Below, piece by piece: positions 54,667 to 63,644 of a stretch of DNA of 64,000 nt. Within the stretch, counting starts at the first letter, position 1, and each line of letters starts with the position of its first letter. The position numbers and the translations under genes were made by a program. Location of the stretch: contig JAJZEB010000001.1 of the NCBI GenBank assembly GCA_021805805.1, positions 32,000 to 95,999 of the forward strand, in the 5' to 3' direction. Source of the stretch: Pseudomonadota bacterium. Its GTDB lineage: Bacteria; Pseudomonadota; Gammaproteobacteria; Burkholderiales; Burkholderiaceae_C. Below the pieces are notes generated by a model. It searched no databases, had not been told where the DNA came from, and saw only the letters and a program-made list of their open reading frames with translations.

Positions 54667-55617
54667 TCAATGCGCGCCCTGTTGCAGCACGCAGGTATGG
54701 GCGACGGTGCCGAGTTCGACCTGCAAGGTCGCGTGGCCGATCCCGAAGTGCTCGCGCAGCTGCTCGGCGATGCCGTCGACCACCGCGTCGCCCGGATAGC
54801 CGGACGGCATCACCAGATGCGCGGTCAGCGCGCTTTCGGTCGTGCTCATGCCCCAGATGTGCAGGTCGTGGACGTCGGCCACGCCGGGCCGTCCGCGCAG
54901 GAATGCAGCCACCGCGCCGGCGTCGATTCCGGGCGGAACCGCCGACAGGATCAGCACCACCGATTCGCGCAGCAGTCCCCAGGTGCCGACCACGATCAGC
55001 ACCACGATCGCCAGGCTGACCACGGGGTCGAGCCAGTTCCAGCCGGTCGCGATGATGCCCAACCCGGCGACGACCACGCCCAGCGACACCGCAGCGTCGG
55101 CAGCCATGTGCATGTACGCGGCACGCACGTTGAGGTCGGCGCGGCTGCCGCGCATCAGCAGCCAGGCCGAGAAACCGTTGACCGCGATCCCCGCCGCAGA
55201 AACCAGGGTCACGGTCAGCCCGGCAACCGGAGGCGGCGCCAGCAGGCGTTGCGCGGCTTCCCAGGCGATCGCACCGCAGGCCAGCAGCAACAGCACCGCA
55301 TTGGCCAGCGCGGCCAGGATCGAGGTGCTGCGCAATCCGTAGGTGTAGCGCCCGCTGGGAGCGCGACGACCCAGGATCGACGCCGCCAACGCGAGCACCA
55401 ACCCGAGCACGTCGGACAGATTGTGGCCGGCATCGGCGATCAGCGCGGTCGAATTCGCGGCCACGCCGAAGCCCATCTGCGCGGCGACGAACACCGCATT
55501 CAGCGCGATCGCGATGCGGAATGCCGAAGCCTGGCGCGCCGGATCGCCATGGTGGTGGTGATGGCCGCCGTGGCCATGTCCGTCGCCGTGGTCGTGGTCG
55601 TGGTCGTGCGCGGTCAT
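54667..55617 (-). CDS. Cation diffusion facilitator metal efflux pump
   Basis: A 316-aa CDF transporter. The histidine-rich N-terminus (HDHDHDHGDGHGHGG) is followed by six transmembrane helices with the metal-site motifs IADAGHNLSDV (helix 2) and MAADAAVSLGV (helix 5), then a cytoplasmic C-terminal domain ending HTCVLQQGAH. It exports Zn2+, Co2+ or Cd2+; specificity is not clear (CzcD/DmeF-like). The start overlaps the arsR-type stop as ATGA. Confidence 0.92.
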   Translation of the reverse strand: MTAHDHDHDHGDGHGHGGHHHHHGDPARQASAFRIAIALNAVFVAAQMGFGVAANSTALIADAGHNLSDVLGLVLALAASILGRRAPSGRYTYGLRSTSILAALANAVLLLLACGAIAWEAAQRLLAPPPVAGLTVTLVSAAGIAVNGFSAWLLMRGSRADLNVRAAYMHMAADAAVSLGVVVAGLGIIATGWNWLDPVVSLAIVVLIVVGTWGLLRESVVLILSAVPPGIDAGAVAAFLRGRPGVADVHDLHIWGMSTTESALTAHLVMPSGYPGDAVVDGIAEQLREHFGIGHATLQVELGTVAHTCVLQQGAH

Positions 55618-55925
55618 GCACTGTCCGGGGCGAGCGCGACGGCGTGCCCGATGATGCCGTGCAGCATCTCCGGAACGTGGTGGCCGGCAGCGCTGTACAG
55701 CACCTGCTTGCCGTGGCGCTCGAACACCACCAGCCTGGCCGCACGCAGCAACCTGAGATGATGGCTGACCAGCGTCGGCGCCAGATCGAGCGCGTCGGCG
55801 ATTTCGCCGACCGCGATCGGACCCTGCAGGCACGCCAGCGCGACGCGCAGGCGCGTGGCGTCACCAAGCAGCCGGAACAGGTCGGCAACCTGCGCGAGGT
55901 GGAAATCCGGAGACTTGGGTGCCAT
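55614..55925 (-). CDS. ArsR/SmtB-family metalloregulator
   Basis: A 103-aa winged-helix repressor: LFRLLGDATRLRVALACLQ, IADALDLAPTLVSHHLRLLRAARLV. The last helix carries histidines (HHVPEMLHGIIGHA), suitable for an alpha5-type metal site as in SmtB/CzrA, rather than the arsenic-type CVC. It overlaps the efflux pump gene and surely controls it. Its operator candidate lies at 55940-55955. Confidence 0.9.
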   Translation of the reverse strand: MAPKSPDFHLAQVADLFRLLGDATRLRVALACLQGPIAVGEIADALDLAPTLVSHHLRLLRAARLVVFERHGKQVLYSAAGHHVPEMLHGIIGHAVALAPDSA

Positions 55926-55939
55926 GGTCCAGCGTTTGC

Positions 55940-55955
55940 CTAGCTGTGCAGATAG
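55940..55955. promoter_or_regulatory. Candidate ArsR operator
   Basis: ctagct-gtgc-agatag is a 6-4-6 inverted repeat with one mismatch. It overlaps a TACTAT -10-like element reading leftward, 15 bp upstream of the regulator start. Confidence 0.4.
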
Positions 55956-56051
55956 TAGAGCAACACGGAGGCACGGCACGCGCCGGCAGCGGACCGCACT
56001 GCGCCCGGCCGGTTCACCTTCCGCGAAGCGTCCCGCTGACATCCCTTTTAC

Positions 56052-56080
56052 GATCATGGTTTCACAGAAACGCCATGATC
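56052..56080. promoter_or_regulatory. Large interrupted inverted repeat upstream of the SOR-like gene
   Basis: The arms gatcatg/catgatc (7 bp) and gtttc/gaaac (5 bp) are separated by a 2-nt bulge and an aca loop. This could be an operator or a transcript hairpin in the divergent region. Confidence 0.45.
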
Positions 56081-56147
56081 TCGAAGTCGCGCGCAGCGCG
56101 CACCGGCTCGACTCGATCGCGTCGAACTCAACTTCAGGAGGATCACC

Positions 56148-56558
56148 GTGGAACGTCGTCAATTCGTCCGCACGACCTTGGCCGGCGCTGCATCCGCCGC
56201 AGTCGGCATGGCTGCATCGCCGGTGGCGCACGCGGCGCAGGACCCTGCGCTGACCAACATCGTGTTCACCGCCGGAGACCCGGGGCATTTCGCCGGCCTG
56301 CAGAAACTGCACGTGCCGATCGTCGTCGTCGCCGACGGCATGCTGAAGGTGCGCACGCCGCATCCGATGAGCGAGGCGCACTACATCGTCAGCCACACGG
56401 TCGTTCTCGGCGATGGCCACTTCGTCAGCCGCAAGACCTTCAACTGGCGCGACCAGCCTGTCTCCGAGCATCCGCTGCCGGCCGGATTCAAGGGCAGCGT
56501 AACGGTCACCAGCACCTGCAATCTGCACGACTGGTGGCTGACGCAGGTGACGGTCTGA
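56148..56558 (+). CDS. Tat-exported superoxide reductase-like protein
   Basis: A 136-aa protein with a twin-arginine signal (MERRQFVRTTLAGAASAAVG). The body has the class II superoxide reductase iron ligands: His55 (KLHVPIV), His72 and His78 in PHPMSEAHYI, Cys124 and His127 in TCNLHDWW. Such a centre reduces superoxide to peroxide without making oxygen. The start is GTG with a strong caggagg site. An SoxY-like role was considered less likely. Confidence 0.75.
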   Translation: MERRQFVRTTLAGAASAAVGMAASPVAHAAQDPALTNIVFTAGDPGHFAGLQKLHVPIVVVADGMLKVRTPHPMSEAHYIVSHTVVLGDGHFVSRKTFNWRDQPVSEHPLPAGFKGSVTVTSTCNLHDWWLTQVTV

Positions 56559-56598
56559 GCGCCCCCCGGACGCGTCGTCCAGCGAGCGGGCGCAAGCC

Positions 56599-57255
56599 AT
56601 GTACATACGCTCGGAGCATCGACTTTCCGCGCGTGACGACGCGTTCGGCTTGATCGAGTCGCGCCCGCTGGGCGCGTGGGTGTGCCAGTGCCCGGATGGC
56701 CTGGTCGCCAACCACGTCCCGTTCCTGCTCGACCGCGGCCGCGGCACGTCGGGATCTCTGCTGGGCCACGTCTCGCGTGCCAACGACGTCTGGCGCGCGA
56801 TCGGCTCCGGCGCGCCGTGCGTGGTGATGTTCAGTGGTGCGCAGGCGTACATCACGCCGAACTGGTATCCGGGCCGCGACGCGCATGGTCGCGTCGTGCC
56901 GACCTGGAACTACGTCTCGGTGCACGTCCACGGCGTGGCGCGTGCGATCGAGGATCCCGCGTGGATCCGCGACCTGCTCGATCGCCTGGCCGCGACCCAC
57001 GAAACCGGACAACCACGCCCGTGGGCTCCGGCGCAGGCGCCTGCCGCGTACATCGAGCGCGAACTGCGCGCCATCGTCGGCATCGAAATCGCGATCGACC
57101 GCATCGAAGGCAAGCTCAAGGCGAGCCAGGACGAGGCGATGGCGGATCGTCTCGGAACCGTTCGCGGTCTGCGCGCGGCGCACGGGGACGAATCGCATGC
57201 GCTGGCCGAACTGGTCGCGCGGGCGATTGCCGACGACACAACGCAAGAAGGCTGA
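56599..57255 (+). CDS. PaiB-like FMN-binding protein, copy 2
   Basis: A 218-aa paralogue of the 43388-44008 product. Shared positions are LPFLFD/VPFLLD, AYITPNWYPGRDAHGRVVPTWNY and GIEIAIDRIEGKLKASQD. It lies 40 bp after the SOR-like gene and may be co-transcribed with it. Confidence 0.87.
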   Translation: MYIRSEHRLSARDDAFGLIESRPLGAWVCQCPDGLVANHVPFLLDRGRGTSGSLLGHVSRANDVWRAIGSGAPCVVMFSGAQAYITPNWYPGRDAHGRVVPTWNYVSVHVHGVARAIEDPAWIRDLLDRLAATHETGQPRPWAPAQAPAAYIERELRAIVGIEIAIDRIEGKLKASQDEAMADRLGTVRGLRAAHGDESHALAELVARAIADDTTQEG

Positions 57256-57479
57256 TCTTCCCGGCCGCGGCGTTGCCCGGGATCATGCGCGACGTTCGCA
57301 TGCGGCTGCGCGTGACCCCGGCTGAGACGGTGCCGCGGCTGTCCTTGCACCGCTTGTGGCGCAAGGCCTTGGCACGCCCGTGACAGATGGTTGCAGGTGC
57401 GGACGCCGGCGAAACCCTTTCACCCCCAGGACACGGGGTATTTGTGTACGCTTGAGCGACATTGCTCGGCCGAAATTTC

Positions 57480-60400
57480 ATGCGGATGCCCTCGTGTCAC
57501 CGCAGGCAAGGCCTGCGGACTTCCTTCAAGACGGGTCGCGTCGGGATTCGACGGCAGCAGGCTTTCCTGCTGCGCGTCGTGCTCGGGTCGCTGCTCGGGC
57601 TGCTGGCGAGCCTGGGCACGGCGCCAGCGTCCACGGCGCCAGGCGGCGCGACGCCGCGGACTCTGCGCGTCGTCACGGACGACAACTATCCGCCGTTCGT
57701 GTTCCTGGGCAGCGACGGCCGCCCCGAGGGCTACCTGGTCGACCTGTGGAAGCTGTGGCAGGCCAAGACGGGACGCAAAGTCGATTTCGAGCCGATGCAA
57801 TGGGCGGCTGCGCAGCGTGCGATGCACGACGGCAAGGCCGACGTCATCGACATGATGTTCCGCACCCCGGTGCGAGACCAGCTCTATGCATTCTCCAATC
57901 CCTACTCGACGCAGACCGTGGGCATCTACGTCGACCACAACATCCACGGAATCACCAATCCCCGATCGCTGCGCGGGTTCAGCATCGGTGTCGAGCGCGG
58001 CGACGCCTGCATCAACAAGCTGGGTGCGCTCGGACTCACGCGTCTGTCGGTGTTCCCCGACTACGCTGCCATCCTGAAAGCGGCGAAAGCCGGCGCCATC
58101 AAGATGTTCTGCATGGATGACGATCCGGCGAACTACTACCTTTACCTGTTTCGCGACCAGCTGCGCTTCGTCAAAGCCTTCACGCTCTATACGGGCCGTT
58201 TCCATTGGGCCGTGAACCGTGGCGACGCCGCCACGTTCGCGCTGGTCAGTCGCGGCATGGCGATGATCACCCCGGCCGAGCGCGCAGCGCTCAAGCGCAA
58301 ATGGTTCTCGCAACCGATCCAGTTCAGGCCTTACCTGCGCAGGATCGCGATGGCCATTGCCGCAGCGCTGGCGTTGCTCGCGGTGGCCGCCGTCTGGATC
58401 GGCATGCTGCGCCGGGCGGTGCGCATCAAGACTGCCGAACTGGACCAGGATCGTGCCCAACTGCGCACCCTGCTCGAAAGCAGTCCGGATGCGATGTGGC
58501 TGAAGGACGACCAGGGGCGCTATCTCGAATGCAATGCGCGTGCAGCCGAGATGATCGCCCTGCCGCGCGATCGCATCCTGGGGCGCACGGACGCCGAGTT
58601 GCACGCGAACCCCGACCTTGCTGCGGCGGTGCGCGAAGTGGACCTGGAAGTCGCCAGAACCGGGACTGCGCATCGCGTCGAACTGCAGTTCGAACGCCCC
58701 GACGGCGCCGTCTACGACCTGGAGGTCATCAAGGTTCCGATCCGCTCGGCGGGCGGGGAGCCCATCGGCCTGCTCGGCGTCGGCCGCGACATCACCGAAC
58801 GCCGCCGCGCCGAGCGCGAGACGCGGCTGGCCGCCGCTGCGTTCGAAAGCCACGACGGCATGATCGTGACCGACGACAGCAACGTGATCGAGCGTGTCAA
58901 CGAGGCCTTCACGCGGATCACCGGGTACTCGGCGGCCGAGGTGATCGGCAGGACGCCCGCAATCCTGCGCTCGGGACGCCACGATGCCTATTTCTATCAA
59001 CGGCTCTGGGAGGAACTCAACGCCAAGGGACGCTGGACCGGTGAATTCATCAACCGACGCAAGAATGGCGAACTCTTCACTGCACGCGCCGGAATCACCG
59101 CGGTGACCGATCCGCAGGACCGGCTGTTGCACTTCGTCGGGGCGTTCCAGGACATCACCGCCGAGCGCCAGGCAACCCGGGAGGCCGAACACCTCAAGCT
59201 GTTCGATCCGCTGACCAACCTGTCCAACCGCACGCTGCTGCAGGATCGCATCGCCCATGCGCTGGCCACCAGCGCGGAAATGCGGCAGCACGGCGCGGTG
59301 CTGATGATCGATCTCGATGAGTTCCAGCGCGTCAACGATGCGCTCGGCCACGGCACCGGCGACGAACTTCTGGTCGAAGTGGCGAGGCGCATCCAGTCGG
59401 GAACCCGCGAGGGTGACACCGTCGGGCGCTTCAGCGGCGACAGCTTTGTCGTGCTCGCCGAGGATCTCGGCGTCGAGCAGACCGATGCGGTGACGCGCGC
59501 CATGGGGATCGCCGAGAAGATCCGGCGCGGCATCGGCGAGCCGGTGCGCCTGGCCGGCCAATCGCGAGTGTGCACGGCATCGATCGGCGTGACGCTGTTC
59601 CAGGGTGAATCGGCATCGGCGGAACTGCTGCTTCGCCAGGCGGAACTGGCCATGTACAAGAGCAAGCAGGGCGGACGCAACACCGTGCGCCTGTTCGCGG
59701 ACGCGATGCAGGCGGCGATCGAAGCACGTGCGCGCCTCGAAGCCGAGTTGCGCGATGCCATCGAGCAGGAGCAGTTCGTGCTGCACTACCAGCCGCAGGT
59801 CGACGCCGAAGGATGCCTGATCGGCGCCGAAGCACTGCTGCGCTGGCAGCATCCGCAACGTGGCCAGATCGGCCCGTGCGAGTTCATTCCGCTGGCCGAG
59901 GAATCGGGCCTGATCGAGCCCATCGGGCGCTGGGTGATCGAGCAGGCGTGCCGGCAGCTGGCGCGCTGGGCCACGCGCGGGCCGCTGCAGGGCCTGACGC
60001 TGTCGGTCAATGTCAGTGCGCGCCAATTCCGCTCACCGGGCTTCGTCGATGAGGTGCTGGCCGAGGTCGCACGCTTCGGCACGCGGGCGGATCGGCTGAA
60101 GCTGGAGATCACCGAAAGCCTGGCCATCGACGACTTCGACGCGTCGGTGGCCAAGTTGAGGGCGCTGCGCAGCGCCGGGATCCTGCTGTCGATCGATGAC
60201 TTCGGCACCGGCAACTCGTCGCTCACCTATCTGACCCGTCTGCCGCTGAGCCAGCTGAAAATCGACAAGTCGTTCGTCGACGATCTGCCCGACAGCCCAA
60301 GCGCTGCGATGGTCGCGCAGGCCATCATCGCCATGGGCGGCGGCCTCGGCCTGCACGTGATTGCCGAGGGGGTCGAGAACCCTGCGCAGCGCGACTTTCT

Positions 60401-60533
60401 CGCCGCGCATGGCTGCCATGCCTATCAGGGCTACCTGTTCGGCAAGCCCATGCCGCTGGATGCGTTCGAACGCCAAGCGAGCGCCGCGCCGGCGTCCGTG
60501 GCGCGCAGCTCGCGTCGTTTCCCGACAACATGA
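57480..60533 (+). CDS. Periplasmic-sensor c-di-GMP phosphodiesterase (SBP-PAS-GGDEF*-EAL)
   Basis: A 1017-aa inner-membrane protein. The export segment spans ~28-45, and a family-3 solute-binding domain follows (LRVVTDDNYPPFVFLGSDGRPEGYLVDLWK, to ~280). A transmembrane helix lies near 286-308 (MAIAAALALLAVAAVWIGML), followed by two PAS domains (~320-580). The GGDEF domain is degenerate: SGDSF replaces GGDEF, so cyclase activity is unlikely. EAL is intact (GAEALLRW, SVNVSARQF, LEITES, DDFGTGNSSL, AEGVEN). It should degrade c-di-GMP in response to a periplasmic amino-acid-like ligand (inference). An ATG at 57486 is an alternative start. Confidence 0.9.
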   Translation: MRMPSCHRRQGLRTSFKTGRVGIRRQQAFLLRVVLGSLLGLLASLGTAPASTAPGGATPRTLRVVTDDNYPPFVFLGSDGRPEGYLVDLWKLWQAKTGRKVDFEPMQWAAAQRAMHDGKADVIDMMFRTPVRDQLYAFSNPYSTQTVGIYVDHNIHGITNPRSLRGFSIGVERGDACINKLGALGLTRLSVFPDYAAILKAAKAGAIKMFCMDDDPANYYLYLFRDQLRFVKAFTLYTGRFHWAVNRGDAATFALVSRGMAMITPAERAALKRKWFSQPIQFRPYLRRIAMAIAAALALLAVAAVWIGMLRRAVRIKTAELDQDRAQLRTLLESSPDAMWLKDDQGRYLECNARAAEMIALPRDRILGRTDAELHANPDLAAAVREVDLEVARTGTAHRVELQFERPDGAVYDLEVIKVPIRSAGGEPIGLLGVGRDITERRRAERETRLAAAAFESHDGMIVTDDSNVIERVNEAFTRITGYSAAEVIGRTPAILRSGRHDAYFYQRLWEELNAKGRWTGEFINRRKNGELFTARAGITAVTDPQDRLLHFVGAFQDITAERQATREAEHLKLFDPLTNLSNRTLLQDRIAHALATSAEMRQHGAVLMIDLDEFQRVNDALGHGTGDELLVEVARRIQSGTREGDTVGRFSGDSFVVLAEDLGVEQTDAVTRAMGIAEKIRRGIGEPVRLAGQSRVCTASIGVTLFQGESASAELLLRQAELAMYKSKQGGRNTVRLFADAMQAAIEARARLEAELRDAIEQEQFVLHYQPQVDAEGCLIGAEALLRWQHPQRGQIGPCEFIPLAEESGLIEPIGRWVIEQACRQLARWATRGPLQGLTLSVNVSARQFRSPGFVDEVLAEVARFGTRADRLKLEITESLAIDDFDASVAKLRALRSAGILLSIDDFGTGNSSLTYLTRLPLSQLKIDKSFVDDLPDSPSAAMVAQAIIAMGGGLGLHVIAEGVENPAQRDFLAAHGCHAYQGYLFGKPMPLDAFERQASAAPASVARSSRRFPTT

Positions 60534-60554
60534 CTTCGTGAGGATCTCGCATCG

Positions 60555-61865
60555 ATGCGTGCACGTTGGATCACGAGTGCCTGCTTGTGCCTTTTCGCGG
60601 TCGTCGCCAACGCGCGGGCGACGAACGTGGTCATTGCCACCGTCGACAACGCGCAGATGCTGCAGATGCAGCAACTGGCCCCGGTGTTCGAAAAGGCGCA
60701 CCCGGACATCAAGGTCCGCTGGGTCACGCTGACCGAACACGATCTGCGGCGCGACGTCGCATTGGACATCACGACCCAGGGCGAGCAGTTCGATATCGTC
60801 ACCATCGGCATGTACGAAACGCCGCTGTGGGCCAGACGCGGCTGGCTGCGACCGATCCGGCCCGACGCGCGCTACGACGAGGCCGATCTGCTGGCACCGA
60901 TCCGCGCCGGACTGTCGTACCGCGGCATGCTGTACGGGGCACCGTTCTATGGCGAGAGCTCGATCCTGATGTACCGCAGCGACCTGCTGCGCAAGGCGGG
61001 CCTGAGCATGCCGGCGCAGCCGACGTGGAGCGAGGTCGCGCGCTTTGCGGCCAGGCTCAACGATCCGGCGCACGGCGTGCACGGCATCTGCCTGCGCGGC
61101 AAGCCGGGATGGGGCGAGAATATGGCCCTCGTGACCACGATGGTCAACGCCTTCGGCGGCCAGTGGTTCGACATGGACTGGAAGCCGCAATTGCTCAGCA
61201 GACCCTGGCGCCGGGCGGTGGACCTGTACGTCGCGTTGCTGCGCCGATACGGCCCGCGCGACGCCACCGAGCGCAACTACAACGGCAACCTGACGCTGTT
61301 CGAGCAGGGGCACTGCGCGATGTGGGTCGGGGCCTCGGTCGGCGCCGGTTTCGTCTCCGACCCCAAGCTCAGCAAGGTCGCGGACGAGGTCGGCTTCGCG
61401 CCCGCACCGGTGGAAGTCACGGCCAGGGGTTCGCACTGGCTGTGGGCGTGGGCGCTGGCGATCCCGGCCGATATCGGCGCCAGGCAGGCTGCGGCGGCGC
61501 ACACGTTCATCGCGTGGGCGACTTCGCCGGCCTATGTGCAACTCGTGGCGCAGCGCTTCGGCTGGGATCTGGTGCCTTCGGGAACACGCAGCTCCACTTA
61601 CGCCAATGCGCATTTCCAGGCAGTCGCGCCGTGGGCGCGGCTGGAAATGCAGGCCATCGAAAGCGCCGACCCGAACGACGCGACCCTGCCCAGGAGCCCG
61701 TACACCGGGGTGCAGCTGGTCGAGATTCCCCAATTCCAGACCATCGGCAACAGGACGGGACGGCAGATCAGCCTCGCGGTGCGCGGGCAGATCAGCGTCG
61801 CGCAGGCGCTGGCCGCCGCGCAGGCAGACGCGCAGCGTGAAATGCTGCTGGGCGGGTATCCCTGA
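60555..61865 (+). CDS. Orphan ABC-type sugar/polyol solute-binding protein
   Basis: A 436-aa family-1 periplasmic binding protein with signal peptide (MRARWITSACLCLFAVVANARA). QQLAPVFEKAHPDIKVRWVTLTEHDLRRDV and FDIVTIGMYETPLWA resemble mannitol/sorbitol-binding proteins. No permease or ATPase lies nearby. It begins 22 bp after the phosphodiesterase gene and is probably in the same operon. Confidence 0.85.
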   Translation: MRARWITSACLCLFAVVANARATNVVIATVDNAQMLQMQQLAPVFEKAHPDIKVRWVTLTEHDLRRDVALDITTQGEQFDIVTIGMYETPLWARRGWLRPIRPDARYDEADLLAPIRAGLSYRGMLYGAPFYGESSILMYRSDLLRKAGLSMPAQPTWSEVARFAARLNDPAHGVHGICLRGKPGWGENMALVTTMVNAFGGQWFDMDWKPQLLSRPWRRAVDLYVALLRRYGPRDATERNYNGNLTLFEQGHCAMWVGASVGAGFVSDPKLSKVADEVGFAPAPVEVTARGSHWLWAWALAIPADIGARQAAAAHTFIAWATSPAYVQLVAQRFGWDLVPSGTRSSTYANAHFQAVAPWARLEMQAIESADPNDATLPRSPYTGVQLVEIPQFQTIGNRTGRQISLAVRGQISVAQALAAAQADAQREMLLGGYP

Positions 61866-61929
61866 AAGTCCGCCGGCGAGCCCGAACGCGGCCACGGATG
61901 CCTGCGCCGACAGCGTGGCCAGGGGTCGA

Positions 61930-62292
61930 TCAAGACGCCGCCTGCGGATCGTTCCCAGCTTCTTCGTACCAGACCTGCGCGAAGCGTTCGATGACGTGGT
62001 GCCGCACCCGCGAGCGGACAGCCTGCTTGCCATCGAAGTGCTCCGCGAGGAGCCTCGCCAGCTCGGTGCGCTCGAGCCCCCGTTCGACGATGAACGCCTC
62101 CACCGTCTGCCGCGCGTCGACGACCGCGGCAGCGCCGTGCTCGTCGTGCGGCCCGGCGGACTGCATGTCCCAAAGCAGGTAGGTCGCCAACGCGCCCAAT
62201 GCGGTCCTCGGCCGATGGCGATCGAGGTCAACGCGGGCGATTTGCCACGACCGCTCCAGGTGTTCGTGGCGCCATTGCGTCCTGCGCGACAC
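61930..62292 (-). CDS. Small protein of unknown function overlapping the L,D-transpeptidase 3' end
   Basis: From a GTG at 62292 the frame encodes 120 residues, with a credible sequence such as TALGALATYLLWDMQSAG and RTELARLLAEHFDGKQAV, and ends EEAGNDPQAAS. The first ~65 bp overlap the transpeptidase gene in another frame of the same strand. The start is uncertain, since an ATG at 62352 is also open. No family recognised. Confidence 0.5.
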   Translation of the reverse strand: MSRRTQWRHEHLERSWQIARVDLDRHRPRTALGALATYLLWDMQSAGPHDEHGAAAVVDARQTVEAFIVERGLERTELARLLAEHFDGKQAVRSRVRHHVIERFAQVWYEEAGNDPQAAS

Positions 62293-63304
62293 CGTGCCGG
62301 GCCCGGGGCGGGCGCCCGCCGTTGGCGTCGATGCCGTAGGGTTCGAACGCATAGCGCACTGCTGCGCCGACGCGCCGGGCTGCGCCGCGTGGTGCGATCA
62401 GCACCGGCACGATGCCGTGTTCGTCGGCTGCGCGCAGCGCGCGGTTCCATGGCGGATCGGGGACCAGTTCCGGATGGTCGTGGCGCAGGCGAGCCAAGGC
62501 GGCGACCGCGCGTGTCGCCTCGGTCAGGCTCGAGGGATCGTCGGCCAGCGCGGGCGCCGAACTCAGGTACAGGCGCCCTTCCCGGGCGCCGACCAGCACC
62601 GGCAGGTCGATGAAGCGCACCGGTGTGCCGATGCGCACGCGGGCGAACAGCAGCGCTGCGTCTTCAGGATAGAGATGGATGCAGCCGTGGCTGACCCGCA
62701 TTCCCACGCCCCAGGGTCGATCGGTGCCGTGGATGAAGATCCCGGGAAACCCGGTTCGCAGCGCCAGCATCCCCATCGGGTTGTCGGGACCAGGGGGAAA
62801 GTAGCGCGGAAAGCTCACCGCGCCTTCGCGCATGTGTTCTTCGACGATGTCCCGCGGAACGATCCACGACGGGTCGCTGTCCTTGGCCATGATGCGTGTG
62901 CTTCCCAACGGCGTCGGCCAGCCGGGCCGGGCGATGCCGACCGGGAAGGTGATCACTTGCGCTGCCCGGCCCGGCCGCGTCGGAGGGTAGAAGTAAAGCC
63001 GCCGCAGCGGGATATCGATCACGATACCCGCTCGCGGCCCTGGCGGCAGGATGAACTCGGTGGGCACGACGATGCGTGCGCCTTGCGCCGGAACCCAGAC
63101 CCGAACCCCGGGGTTGGCGGCCCTGATCTCGTCGAGGCCCAGGTCGAAATGCCTGGCCACATCGAGCAGGGTATTGCGCGCATTGGCGAGCACGACGACT
63201 TGAACCTCGCCGACGACGTCACCCCTGGCTGGAACGTCGAAGGTCGCCGCATGCGCTGGGCAGGCCAGCCAGCAGGCCAACCCGATCGCGGCGAGGCGCT
63301 TCAC
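62228..63304 (-). CDS. L,D-transpeptidase (YkuD family) with LysM-like region
   Basis: A 358-aa exported protein with signal peptide (MKRLAAIGLACWLACPAHA). A LysM-like segment spans ~35-82 and the YkuD catalytic domain ~90-235: IHGTDRPWG (His192) and SHGCIHL (Ser205 to Cys208, catalytic Cys208). A basic C-terminal extension of ~100 residues follows. It forms 3-3 peptidoglycan cross-links or anchors Lpp to the wall. The GTG start lies 1 bp after the Lpp-like stop. Confidence 0.92.
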   Translation of the reverse strand: MKRLAAIGLACWLACPAHAATFDVPARGDVVGEVQVVVLANARNTLLDVARHFDLGLDEIRAANPGVRVWVPAQGARIVVPTEFILPPGPRAGIVIDIPLRRLYFYPPTRPGRAAQVITFPVGIARPGWPTPLGSTRIMAKDSDPSWIVPRDIVEEHMREGAVSFPRYFPPGPDNPMGMLALRTGFPGIFIHGTDRPWGVGMRVSHGCIHLYPEDAALLFARVRIGTPVRFIDLPVLVGAREGRLYLSSAPALADDPSSLTEATRAVAALARLRHDHPELVPDPPWNRALRAADEHGIVPVLIAPRGAARRVGAAVRYAFEPYGIDANGGRPPRARHGVAQDAMAPRTPGAVVANRPR

Positions 63305-63305
63305 G

Positions 63306-63644
63306 TCACTTGCGCATGACCTTCTTGAACATACGGTCGACCTTCTGCTCGAGGCGGTCGAGTTGCTGCTTGAGATCGTCGGCTTCGCTCTTCGCGGTGT
63401 CGGCGGTGACCGTGGCCTGATCGGCTTTCTGCGCAGCGGCGCTGGCGACCTGGTTGGCGTGCGCGGCGTCCGCTGCCGCCTGCTGTGCCTGCGCGTTCGC
63501 GGACTGGGCGGCCTGCATCGCCGCATTGGCGGTATCGTTGGTCTTGCTCAGATCGGAAGTCGTCGCACAGCCTCCGAGCAGGCCGAAGAGCAGCGCGGCA
63601 CTGACGACAAGCAGCGAACGGGTATGCTGGATCGATGGTTTCAT
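63306..63644 (-). CDS. Lpp/OprI-like murein lipoprotein
   Basis: A 112-aa lipoprotein: signal peptide with lipobox LLGGC (Cys26), then an alanine-rich helical body with heptads and a basic C-terminus KKVMRK ending in Lys112. In E. coli Lpp the terminal Lys of RK is linked to peptidoglycan by L,D-transpeptidases. The adjoining transpeptidase makes the same reaction likely here. The body is longer than E. coli Lpp. Confidence 0.85.
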   Translation of the reverse strand: MKPSIQHTRSLLVVSAALLFGLLGGCATTSDLSKTNDTANAAMQAAQSANAQAQQAAADAAHANQVASAAAQKADQATVTADTAKSEADDLKQQLDRLEQKVDRMFKKVMRK

